Source: Paenisporosarcina sp050269735 (GTDB lineage: Bacteria; Bacillota; Bacilli; Bacillales_A; Planococcaceae). From it: a stretch of DNA of 64,000 bases. The stretch lies in contig NZ_JBNNIX010000007.1 of assembly GCF_050269735.1 (NCBI RefSeq), positions 1 to 64,000 on the forward strand. The letters are read 5' to 3'. The notes under the pieces are model-generated. The model saw nothing but the letters and a program-made list of their open reading frames with translations, searched no databases and had not been told where the DNA came from. A program made the translations under genes and the position numbers. Shown one piece after another: positions 42,333-50,145 of this stretch (the first letter of the stretch is position 1; every line of letters begins with the position of its first letter).

Positions 42333-43325
42333 ATGAAGAAAATACTACGTATATCCCTGTTATTTGTAATGTCCTTACTTTTCCTATCTGCCTGCAACAA
42401 GGAAGAAGCTGCAAGTTCGAATAAAGAAGGTAACAGTGATGAGAAAATAAAAATCTATACCACAATTTATCCGTTTCAATACTTTACCGAAAGGATTGGG
42501 GGGAAATACCTCACTGTGGAAAACATTGTTCCTCCAGGATCCGATGCTCACTCAATAGAAATTACCATGAAAGAAATGATGGCAGTATCAGAAAGTGCTG
42601 CATTCATTCATTCGGGCACTGCGATGGAAGGCTTCGCTGATGCCGTCATCGATGCCGTAAAGAAAGAAAACGTAGAGATTGTAAATGCAACTGAAAACAT
42701 TGACTTTATCAGCGGGCAAGAAGAAGCTCACTCTGAGGAAGAAGAAGGGCATGAGGGAGAAAGTGAAGAAGAGCATGCTGAACACATCGAAGAAGGATTA
42801 GATATAGATCCGCATGTGTGGCTTGATCCAAATCGTTCAATCCTGATTGCGGAAAATATAAAAAATGCATTGATTAAAATAAGTCCAGAGAATATGGAGA
42901 CCTATGAACGTAATTTCAACTTGCTAAAACAGGACTTGGATATGTTAGATGATGAGTTCACTAACATGGTGGCTAATGCCAACAGTAAAACATTCCTCGT
43001 ATCACATTCTGCTTATGGTTATTGGTCAGATACCTATGGATTAAACCAAATAGGAATTAGTGGTTTATCGCCGACTGACGAACCATCCCAAGGGGAAATA
43101 ATAGAAATAGTGAAGTTAGTCAAAGCTCAAAAGTTGGAATTTATCTATTTTGAACCGAACCTTACGAATAAAGTGGCGAATGCTGTACAAAGTGAAACTG
43201 GATTAAAGGCCTTAACACTAAATAATCTGGAATCAATCTCAAAAGAGGATACGGACTCAAACGAAGACTATCTAACAATCATGAGAAGAAATATAGAGTC
43301 ACTTAAACAAGGGCTAAACCAATAA
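42333..43325 (+). CDS. znuA: Zinc ABC transporter substrate-binding lipoprotein (ZnuA/AdcA type)
   Basis: A 330-residue cluster A-I binding protein. Lipobox LLFLSACN. Metal ligands are in GSDAHSIE, DPHVWLDP and SHSAYGYW, with acidic residue in TDEPSQGE. A His/Glu-rich loop (HSEEEEGHEGESEEEH, about 130-150) is typical of zinc-specific members. AAAGGAG precedes the ATG. There is no permease or ATPase gene next to it, so it must work with a transporter encoded elsewhere. A Zur box predicts zinc repression. Confidence 0.9.
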   Translation: MKKILRISLLFVMSLLFLSACNKEEAASSNKEGNSDEKIKIYTTIYPFQYFTERIGGKYLTVENIVPPGSDAHSIEITMKEMMAVSESAAFIHSGTAMEGFADAVIDAVKKENVEIVNATENIDFISGQEEAHSEEEEGHEGESEEEHAEHIEEGLDIDPHVWLDPNRSILIAENIKNALIKISPENMETYERNFNLLKQDLDMLDDEFTNMVANANSKTFLVSHSAYGYWSDTYGLNQIGISGLSPTDEPSQGEIIEIVKLVKAQKLEFIYFEPNLTNKVANAVQSETGLKALTLNNLESISKEDTDSNEDYLTIMRRNIESLKQGLNQ

Positions 43326-43352
43326 AATTGGCATGTTATATAGAGTGAACAT

Positions 43353-43390
43353 AAAACAGTCTATTTGATTCAGATAGGCTGTTTTGCTTT
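43353..43390 (+). terminator. Terminator of znuA
   Basis: AAAACAGTCTAT pairs with ATAGGCTGTTTT, then a T-rich tail. Confidence 0.7.
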
Positions 43391-43462
43391 TGTTGTTTTA
43401 CCCAGCTTGCAAATCCCTCAGTTTTTAATAAAAAACTATATATTAGCCCATAAAGACCTATG

Positions 43463-43498
43463 TTTCTGCATAGTTTCTGCACATTTAATGTTTATAGT
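43463..43498 (+). promoter_or_regulatory. Response-regulator-type promoter of the asparagine synthetase gene
   Basis: Direct repeats TTTCTGCA at 43463 and 43474 (11-bp period). TATAGT at 43493-43498 serves as -10, exactly 17 bases after the second TCTGCA start. The same layout precedes the multicopper oxidase and the histidine kinase genes. Confidence 0.65.
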
Positions 43499-43539
43499 AT
43501 GTAGGTAGAAAAAATTAGGATTGAATGGAGTTAGTATGT

Positions 43540-45360
43540 ATGTGTGGATTTACTGGATTTATAGGTGAAACAAAAAATTCGTCAACCGTTTTGGAAGAAA
43601 TGATGAACCAAATTATACACCGTGGACCTGACTCGTCGGGTATTTTTACAGATAACAAAGCTGCACTTGGCTTTCGCCGTTTGAGTATTATTGACTTGGA
43701 GGCAGGCAGTCAGCCCATCTATAACGAAGATGAATCATGCGTATTGATTTTTAACGGTGAAATTTACAATTTCATTCAACTGCGTGAAGAATTAATTTTA
43801 AAGGGTCATATCTTCACAACACATACAGATAGTGAAGTACTTATCCATGGATATGAGGAATATGGAGAGAAGTTGGTAGAGCGATTGCGTGGAATGTTTG
43901 CTTTCGTAATATGGGACCGAAAAAATGAAAAATTGTTTGCTGCCCGGGATATGTTTGGCATTAAACCTTTCTACTATGCACAAATGAATGGGACAATTCT
44001 ATTCGGCTCCGAAATAAAAAGTTTCCTTCCGCACCCCCATTTTATTAAAGAATTAAATGAAAAAGCATTGAAGCCTTATTTAACATTCCAATTTCCAGTT
44101 TTGAACGAGACATTTTTCAAAGGCGTGTTTAAATTACCTGCGGCCCATTATATGACCTATCAAAATGGCAAGATGGACTTACATCAATATTGGACACCTG
44201 ATTTTCAACCAACAGACCAACCTTTGGATGAAATTGTTACAGAAATCGATCAAGTGGTTAGAGAATCTATACGTGCTCATCAAATCAGCGATGTTAAAGT
44301 TGGATCATTTTTATCCAGTGGTGTAGATTCCAGTTATGTTGCATCCGTACTAAAACCTAACAAAACCTTTACAGTTGGTTTTAGTGACAAAAATTTCTCT
44401 GAGATTGATAACGCTAAGGCATTATCTGAGGAGCTTGGCATTGAAAATGTGAATGAAATTCTAGATGCTGATCTCTGTTTCGATAAATTAGAAGATATTC
44501 AGTATATGATGGATGAACCGCATTCGAATCCTTCCATTGTTCCATTATATTTCTTGGCTGAATTGGCTAGACGTGATGTGACAGTAGTCCTTTCTGGTGA
44601 AGGGGCAGACGAATTGTTTGGTGGCTACGCTGAATACGACACTACTGCTGCCATGAAAAAATATAAGAAACTCCCTAAATTAATTCGTCAACCTTTGGGT
44701 GTGATAGCGAAACGTTTACCGGAAGTCAGAGGGAAAAACTTCTTGATAAAAGGTGGACTTTCTCCAGAAGAATGGTTTATTGGACAGGCAAAGATATTTG
44801 AAGAAAAAGAAGCAAGCAACATGTTAACCAATATGTATAAAAGCTCTCCTACGGTAAGGGATATTGTAAAGCCAGTCTATGACCTGGTTAAACAAGAAGA
44901 TGATGTGACAAAAATGCAATATCTAGATCTTCATCTATGGTTAGTGGATGACATCTTATTAAAAGCAGATAAGATGAGTATGGCGCATTCCATAGAACTG
45001 CGTGTACCTTTCCTGGATCGTGAAGTAATGAAGACAGCTGCCAAAATACCAGTGAAATATCGAGTAAATGAGATTGATACAAAATATGCCTTTCGATTAG
45101 CGGCAGGAAGAGCACTTCCAAAAGAGTCAGCAAACCGGAAAAAAATCGGATTCCCAGTACCTATTCGTCACTGGATTAAAGAAGAAAAGTATTACGAGAA
45201 AATCAAGTCTTATTTTGAAAGCGCGCAGGCAGCACAATTCTTTAATCAGAAGGATATCATGGCATTGTTAAATGACCATTATCAAGGTAAAACAAACAAT
45301 GCGCGAAAAGTTTGGACAATCTTTATGTTCTTAATATGGCATAAAAAGTATTTCAATTAA
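43540..45360 (+). CDS. asnO: Glutamine-hydrolysing asparagine synthetase (AsnO/AsnB type)
   Basis: A 606-residue enzyme. The N-terminal glutaminase has the nucleophile at Cys2 (MCGFTGFIG), which fixes the start at ATG 43540, not 43525. RGPDSSG and NGEIYNF follow. The synthetase domain has the PP-loop SSGVDSSYVAS near residue 265 and GEGADELFGGY. It makes asparagine, or amidates meso-diaminopimelate as B. subtilis AsnB does. The context of envelope genes makes the latter attractive. A response-regulator-type promoter precedes it. Confidence 0.9.
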   Translation: MCGFTGFIGETKNSSTVLEEMMNQIIHRGPDSSGIFTDNKAALGFRRLSIIDLEAGSQPIYNEDESCVLIFNGEIYNFIQLREELILKGHIFTTHTDSEVLIHGYEEYGEKLVERLRGMFAFVIWDRKNEKLFAARDMFGIKPFYYAQMNGTILFGSEIKSFLPHPHFIKELNEKALKPYLTFQFPVLNETFFKGVFKLPAAHYMTYQNGKMDLHQYWTPDFQPTDQPLDEIVTEIDQVVRESIRAHQISDVKVGSFLSSGVDSSYVASVLKPNKTFTVGFSDKNFSEIDNAKALSEELGIENVNEILDADLCFDKLEDIQYMMDEPHSNPSIVPLYFLAELARRDVTVVLSGEGADELFGGYAEYDTTAAMKKYKKLPKLIRQPLGVIAKRLPEVRGKNFLIKGGLSPEEWFIGQAKIFEEKEASNMLTNMYKSSPTVRDIVKPVYDLVKQEDDVTKMQYLDLHLWLVDDILLKADKMSMAHSIELRVPFLDREVMKTAAKIPVKYRVNEIDTKYAFRLAAGRALPKESANRKKIGFPVPIRHWIKEEKYYEKIKSYFESAQAAQFFNQKDIMALLNDHYQGKTNNARKVWTIFMFLIWHKKYFN

Positions 45361-45391
45361 GTAGAGGGGTTATCTACTTTACCTCTTTTAC

Positions 45392-45425
45392 AACATAGTG
45401 TTCATTTACTGAGCACTATGTTTTC
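45392..45425 (+). terminator. Rho-independent terminator
   Basis: AACATAGTG-TC pairs with GA-CACTATGTT, then T run. It separates the asparagine synthetase from traX. Confidence 0.7.
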
Positions 45426-45489
45426 AATTAAGGAGAATAAGGTGCGAATGGCACTGCTCTTCGACAAGTGATTGAAAAGGAGATATATT

Positions 45490-46197
45490 ATGCAAAACAT
45501 TAATGTTTTTCAGAAGGATTTGACATCCAACACCTTAAAATACATCGCCATTATTGCCATGTTTTTTGATCACTTTTTTGCAGTATTTTTAAATCAGGAA
45601 AGTATGGAAGGCATACTCTCGCGTGTCCCTGGGCGGGTTGTTATGCCAATTATGTGTTATTTGATTGCAGAAGGTTTCTTTTATACATCAGATGTAAAAA
45701 AATATGCAACGAGGATGCTGGCTTTTGCAGCTGTTTCGCATTTTCCATACATCATCTATTTCAACCTACCAGATGCAACCAGTGTGATTTGGGGATTATC
45801 ATTGGGGTTAATCGCTTTAGCAACTTTTAAAAACGATAAGCTATCCATATTTTTAAAGGTACCTATTATCGTTTTACTCTGTTTGTTAGCTATTCCTGGA
45901 GATTGGTACTACATCGGTGTATTGTGGATATTGTTCTTTGGAATATTCAGAGGAAACTTCAAAGCACAAATGATTAGCTTTGCAATTATAGGGGTTTTCC
46001 TGCATGTCATTCCAAAAGTAATCAATTTGGGTTGGGACCAATTGAATCAAGTAGCCATTCTGCTTGCAATCCCGATTTTGGCCATGTATAAAGGCAGACG
46101 TGGCAGAAAATCAAATTTTATGAAATGGGCCTTTTATGTTTTTTATCCGTTACATCTAATACTGTTATATCTATTATATAGATTGGTTACTCAATGA
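45490..46197 (+). CDS. TraX-family membrane protein
   Basis: A 235-residue polytopic membrane protein. Motifs TLKYIAIIAMFFDHF and RVVMPIMCYLIAEGF are typical of TraX (acyltransferase-3-like). F-plasmid TraX acetylates pilin, but Gram-positive homologues have no assigned substrate. ATG 45490 follows AAGGAG by 7 bases. It is separated by 3 bases from the peptidase gene, so they form an operon. Confidence 0.85.
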   Translation: MQNINVFQKDLTSNTLKYIAIIAMFFDHFFAVFLNQESMEGILSRVPGRVVMPIMCYLIAEGFFYTSDVKKYATRMLAFAAVSHFPYIIYFNLPDATSVIWGLSLGLIALATFKNDKLSIFLKVPIIVLLCLLAIPGDWYYIGVLWILFFGIFRGNFKAQMISFAIIGVFLHVIPKVINLGWDQLNQVAILLAIPILAMYKGRRGRKSNFMKWAFYVFYPLHLILLYLLYRLVTQ

Positions 46198-46200
46198 CCT

Positions 46201-47361
46201 ATGGCTAGATTAATGAGGAGAAAATTCATTGTATTTGTCCTACTTGGGTTAGTTTTAATCTTTATGTTAACAGCTTTTTTAAACCGTATTAACGAGAATG
46301 AGGATTCCGTAAATGTACCACTAGGGACTGAAGAAACAACACCAAACTTAGATCCGACACCTCCCTCATCTCTACAACGATACAATGAGAATTTGGAATT
46401 TCCCACAACTGGAGCGACAGGTTATACTTCTATTGCCTTGGATTTGAAAACATTTGGAAATACAGATTCTCGAACTATAAAGACATTTAAAGCAGGAACT
46501 GCCTTCGAGATTTTGGCGGAACAAGGTGATTGGTGGTTCATTAAGAATGCTGATTCTACCGGTTGGATACAACACACCTATTGTTTAATCAACCTTCCTG
46601 ACGTCATTCCGTCCATTATTTACGACAATACCAATACCTATTCATCCAAATATATGTCATCAGGAAAATCCATCCCGAACATAACCGGTAAATCACTGTA
46701 TTCAAGTAAATCATTTAATAAAAGACTGGGTAAAGAAGAATTTATTGTACCTGTTTTATATTCGATGTCAAAAAAGATATTTCTTGCCCAGCAAGAAGCT
46801 TTGGCAGATGGCAATTCTTTGATTATTCATGAAGGGTATCGACCATATCCAGTACAACAGTCCGTTGTGAGTGAATTGACTAAATTAGCGAATAAGGATA
46901 GTGAGGTTAAGGCTGGTATTAGTGCAGAACCATGGGGAGTGAATTGGTTTATAGCGACAAGCGTTTCCAATCATCAGATGGGGTATGCGATCGATGCGAG
47001 TTTAGCTAAAATTCATGCTACAACCGAAATAGTAATTGGTGAATATGTTGGTATTGAAATTACCGATTATACAGAATATGAAATGCCTACAAAAATTCAC
47101 GAACTAAGTGTTGCAGCAGTTGCATTTACCGCACCAGTTAAATCAACGATACCAATGGCTTGGAAAAACTCCGTTATAGCAGAAACGATGAATGAACCGG
47201 CAATTAAGCTTCAAACGTATGCAACAAATGCAGGACTATCGCCATTAGCTTCTGAATGGTGGCATTTCAATGACCTGGATGCAATGAAAGCTACGATGGA
47301 GAAGAGTAGTGACGGCAATTATTTCTTAATAGATAGCTACAGTACAAGTCCTTCCAACTAA
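46201..47361 (+). CDS. M15-family D-Ala-D-Ala dipeptidase/carboxypeptidase with SH3-like domain
   Basis: A 386-residue membrane-anchored enzyme. One helix at about 8-27. Residues about 65-130 resemble an SH3-like wall-binding domain (FEILAEQGDWWFIK). The M15 catalytic domain follows, with EGYRPYPVQQ (near 212), SNHQMGYAIDAS (His and Asp zinc ligands, near 258) and EWWHFND (near 358). VanX and VanY share these motifs. It would trim D-Ala ends of peptidoglycan or its precursors. An effect on glycopeptide susceptibility is possible but unproven. Confidence 0.85.
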   Translation: MARLMRRKFIVFVLLGLVLIFMLTAFLNRINENEDSVNVPLGTEETTPNLDPTPPSSLQRYNENLEFPTTGATGYTSIALDLKTFGNTDSRTIKTFKAGTAFEILAEQGDWWFIKNADSTGWIQHTYCLINLPDVIPSIIYDNTNTYSSKYMSSGKSIPNITGKSLYSSKSFNKRLGKEEFIVPVLYSMSKKIFLAQQEALADGNSLIIHEGYRPYPVQQSVVSELTKLANKDSEVKAGISAEPWGVNWFIATSVSNHQMGYAIDASLAKIHATTEIVIGEYVGIEITDYTEYEMPTKIHELSVAAVAFTAPVKSTIPMAWKNSVIAETMNEPAIKLQTYATNAGLSPLASEWWHFNDLDAMKATMEKSSDGNYFLIDSYSTSPSN

Positions 47362-47386
47362 CCAGTTGGCATAAATACTCTTAATG

Positions 47387-47424
47387 AAAAACCCATTGAT
47401 CATTTTTGATTTAATGGGTTTTTG
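47387..47424 (+). terminator. Terminator of the traX-peptidase operon
   Basis: AAAAACCCATT pairs perfectly with AATGGGTTTTT. Beyond it, 47460-47620 looks like an insertion-sequence scar without a frame. Confidence 0.75.
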
Positions 47425-47706
47425 TCCGTCTTTACAGTATTAGATTCATATGCACTCTCCCAAAGCCGAAATTTTGGAAAGGTACTTACTTAGGTATCTT
47501 TACATGAATGGGGACGGCATCCTACGCATCAACACCGCATAACTCATCTTAAATTTTCCCTGTCAATTGTCCTTGCTCATATCCAATAAATATGCACTTT
47601 TCTGCAAACTTCTAGCTTAAGATTTAAAGGAACAAGCTTATCAGATAAGTGACTTAGTTTTTATACTTGTTTAAATGTATTTTTAAACTCAATTATTCAT
47701 AGCATG

Positions 47707-47721
47707 TACCCAAAGGGGGTA
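47707..47721. promoter_or_regulatory. CsoR-type copper operator 1
   Basis: TACCCAAAGGGGGTA is one of four TACCC-GGGTA palindromes in this island. It abuts the start of the cupredoxin membrane protein. Confidence 0.65.
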
Positions 47722-47727
47722 CTGTTT

Positions 47728-48636
47728 GTGAGTGACTTTCATTTATATGTATTGATTTTAATAGGCGCAATAACTTTAATTACTATTCTGTTAGCTCTTA
47801 GACGGAAAATTCATATCTCGTCTATGTCGGGCATGATTGTTTCTATGTTCTTGGGTATGAACGTTGGATTGACGACCGGAATCACGTTCGGAACTGCATT
47901 CAAAGGTGATTTGTTTTTATCGTCGATTTGGGGGATGGGTTTCGGTATAATCGCAGGTTTTTTATGCGGGGCATGTTTTGGGCTACTCTCCTCTGTAGAG
48001 GGCATTATGTCAGGCTTGATGGGTGGGATGATGGGGGCGATGCTTGGCGAAATGATTGCAACAGACCAAGCGAATGTATTGATTAAGTTCTTTTTACTTC
48101 TATCGTTCTGTACCATTTTCTTGGTCATCATCCTAGCTACATCGAACCAAGCAACAATTAATAGAATGGATTGGTTATTAAAGCCAATTTTAACCGCCCT
48201 GTTGGTTACTGGTATTTTATTCTTAGGAAATTCATTCAACAATGAAAAGGTGGAATCTAAAGCTCTTGCACAGGAACACCAGCCCGATACACATCATGAT
48301 GCTGATACAGAAATCAAAAAAATTTTGATTGAAATGTCTGACTTAAAGTATTCACCCAAGGAATTGGTTGTGGAGAAAAATACACCTGTAACTATTGAGT
48401 TGAAAAATACGGATCAAGTAGAACATGATCTAGAAATTAGAAAAGTATCTTTTAAGATGGTCAGTGAATCGAAGCATCAGCATGCTGGTGAGAAGAATGT
48501 ACTGCATTTGCATGCTGAGCCAAAACAAACAAGTGAAATGACGTTGTCCATCAATGAAGAGGGAATATATGAATTTTATTGTACAATTCCTGGTCATAAA
48601 GAAAACGGAATGGTTGGTAAGTTAGTCGTTAAATAG
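47728..48636 (+). CDS. Membrane protein with C-terminal cupredoxin domain
   Basis: A 302-residue protein with six or so membrane helices in its first 165 residues, including a glycine/methionine-rich section (GIMSGLMGGMMGAMLGEM) that could pass or bind copper. After a His-rich linker (HQPDTHHDAD), residues about 200-302 form a cupredoxin with type 1 copper ligands: VEHDLEI (His), FYCTIPGHKENGM (Cys, His, Met). GTG 47728 is preferred over ATG 47704, which lies in the operator. It is probably copper-handling, under CsoR. Confidence 0.75.
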   Translation: MSDFHLYVLILIGAITLITILLALRRKIHISSMSGMIVSMFLGMNVGLTTGITFGTAFKGDLFLSSIWGMGFGIIAGFLCGACFGLLSSVEGIMSGLMGGMMGAMLGEMIATDQANVLIKFFLLLSFCTIFLVIILATSNQATINRMDWLLKPILTALLVTGILFLGNSFNNEKVESKALAQEHQPDTHHDADTEIKKILIEMSDLKYSPKELVVEKNTPVTIELKNTDQVEHDLEIRKVSFKMVSESKHQHAGEKNVLHLHAEPKQTSEMTLSINEEGIYEFYCTIPGHKENGMVGKLVVK

Positions 48637-48674
48637 GTAAGGGGATTTTTGAAAAATAAATTGTACTTACGCAC

Positions 48675-48703
48675 TTTACATACCCCTGGCGGGTACATAT
48701 AAT
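48675..48703 (+). promoter_or_regulatory. Copper-controlled promoter with CsoR-type operator 2 in the spacer
   Basis: TTTACA (-35), a 17-base spacer and TATAAT (-10). The spacer holds TACCCCTGGCGGGTA (48681-48695), so a bound CsoR would block RNA polymerase directly. Confidence 0.75.
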
Positions 48704-48755
48704 AAATGTAATGAAGATAGGATTTATATGACTCACTGGAATGGAGCATTTATAC

Positions 48756-49391
48756 ATGAGTATACCTAAGACGATTAAAGTCGCAGTTAATGGAGGAATT
48801 TCATTTGGCTCCAAATTAAATGCTAAACAGCTGATGACTTTAGCTTCGTATTTACCTCAAGATGCCGAACTAGAACTGACCACGTTCCAACAATTGTACC
48901 TCGAGGTTGAGGAAGATAAGTTGGAAGAAATCAAAAAAGAGTTCGAACTAGCAGGCCTTCATTGTTATCCTGTCGGAAACTACGTCAAAAGTTTGCGCAC
49001 CTGTAACTTCTGTAAAGGATCTGAAGAAGAAGGAATGCCGGTGGCGAAAGAAATCAATCGCAGAATAGCTGGAATACCCGTCCCATTCACCCTAAAACCA
49101 GCATATACCGGCTGTCCTATTGGATGTGGTGAACCAATGGTATCGGACATTGGAGTCATGAAAATGAAAGACACCTACAATTTATATATTGGAGGAAAAT
49201 CAAAAGGCCATGATGCAGAAGTAGGTAAACTGGTTGGCGAAAAACTGACCCCCGAAGAGTTGTATGCCCGAATTGAAAAAATGGTCCATTACTATTCGGT
49301 AAACGGGAAGAAAAGAGAGCCATTCTATAAGTTCATTTCCCGTGTCGGACTGGAAGATTTTTTGAAAAACACGTCAACTTCACTAGCCTAA
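48756..49391 (+). CDS. Sirohaem-reductase-like (NirB/sulfite reductase C-terminal type) protein
   Basis: A 211-residue protein. The first 70 residues match the ferredoxin-like half domain of nitrite/sulfite reductases (GISFGSKLNAKQLMTLASY). The Fe4S4/sirohaem ligands are TCNFCKGSEEEG and CPIGCGEP. Full-length reductases have two half domains; only one is present, as in several small family members. Substrate unknown. ATG 48756 follows GGAG. Its promoter carries a CsoR operator, so copper should induce it. The link to copper is unexplained. Confidence 0.75.
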   Translation: MSIPKTIKVAVNGGISFGSKLNAKQLMTLASYLPQDAELELTTFQQLYLEVEEDKLEEIKKEFELAGLHCYPVGNYVKSLRTCNFCKGSEEEGMPVAKEINRRIAGIPVPFTLKPAYTGCPIGCGEPMVSDIGVMKMKDTYNLYIGGKSKGHDAEVGKLVGEKLTPEELYARIEKMVHYYSVNGKKREPFYKFISRVGLEDFLKNTSTSLA

Positions 49392-49447
49392 CAGCTAACC
49401 TACCTGAATTAGTGAGTGTCGGACATTATACACATGAATCACTATCC

Positions 49448-49477
49448 TTTACGTACCCCTCTGGGGTATGATATGAT
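49448..49477 (+). promoter_or_regulatory. csoR promoter with CsoR-type operator 3
   Basis: TACCCCTCTGGGGTA (49454-49468) sits between TTTACG (-35) and TATGAT (-10, 49472-49477). Autoregulation of csoR is expected. Confidence 0.75.
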
Positions 49478-49506
49478 CGGTTTAATTAAGAATGGAGGCT
49501 GATTTT

Positions 49507-49842
49507 ATGGGAAATATGGTGGAAGAATCCTCACTGAGTCCGGCAGTCTCTGATGCAGCATGCAGAAAAAGTCATCATCCCGAAGCAGTGAAAACAGATT
49601 TAATTCATCGCTTGAACCGCATTGAAGGTCAAATTCGAGGGATTAAAGGAATGGTGGATAAAGATATATACTGCGACGATATCATCACACAGCTTTCTGC
49701 CACCCAATCAGCTCTAAATAGTGTCGCGAAAGTGCTTTTACATGGCCATTTAAAGGGCTGTGTAGTGGACCGTTTAGCTGAAGGTGATGAAGAAGTGCTC
49801 GATGAATTATTAGTGACGATACAAAAATTAATGAGAAAATAA
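49507..49842 (+). CDS. csoR: Copper-sensing repressor CsoR
   Basis: A 111-residue, all-helical repressor. The Cu(I) ligands are in the usual order: Cys in IYCDDII, then His and Cys in LHGHLKGCVVD. RLNRIEGQIRGIKGMV is the family signature. It binds operators such as the four in this island and releases them on Cu(I) binding. ATG 49507 follows TGGAGG. It is co-transcribed with copZ, 15 bases downstream. Confidence 0.93.
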   Translation: MGNMVEESSLSPAVSDAACRKSHHPEAVKTDLIHRLNRIEGQIRGIKGMVDKDIYCDDIITQLSATQSALNSVAKVLLHGHLKGCVVDRLAEGDEEVLDELLVTIQKLMRK

Positions 49843-49857
49843 AAGGAGGAATTTCAT

Positions 49858-50067
49858 ATGTCAAATCAAGTTACTTTACAGGTACTAGGAATGTCTTGTG
49901 GTCACTGCGTGAAAACCATTGAAAATAGCTTGGGTGCACTTAACGGCGTGGAGAAAGTCAATGTACAATTAGATGCTGGGACAGTTGATGTAGATTTTAA
50001 CAATGAAGTCGATGTTCAGCAAATTTCAGATACGATTGAAGATCAAGGATATACTGTAGAATCTTAA
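49858..50067 (+). CDS. copZ: Copper chaperone CopZ
   Basis: A 69-residue HMA-domain chaperone with the Cu(I) motif GMSCGHC near residue 11-17 and the ending IEDQGYTV. It hands Cu(I) to CopA. AAAAGGAGGAATTTC precedes the ATG. It follows csoR in one operon; copA has a further operator in front of it. Confidence 0.93.
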   Translation: MSNQVTLQVLGMSCGHCVKTIENSLGALNGVEKVNVQLDAGTVDVDFNNEVDVQQISDTIEDQGYTVES

Positions 50068-50113
50068 TCAGAACATTGCTGCGTATATCGCAGTAATTTT
50101 TTTAAAAACAACA

Positions 50114-50128
50114 TACCCCCTAGTGGTA
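50114..50128. promoter_or_regulatory. CsoR-type copper operator 4, before copA
   Basis: TACCCCCTAGTGGTA lies 17 bases before the copA start. No clear -10 lies between, so it may mark a roadblock or a promoter upstream of it. Confidence 0.6.
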
Positions 50129-50145
50129 TGAAAGGAGTGGAAGAC

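Noticed and set aside
47601..47616. Fourth possible response-regulator box (TCTGCA...TCTAGC)
   Set aside because: Period is 10, the second unit differs, and no -10 hexamer lies 17 bases after it.
47811..48242. Open frame antisense to the cupredoxin gene
   Set aside because: Pro/Ile-rich translation of the reverse strand of a membrane segment; no start signal.
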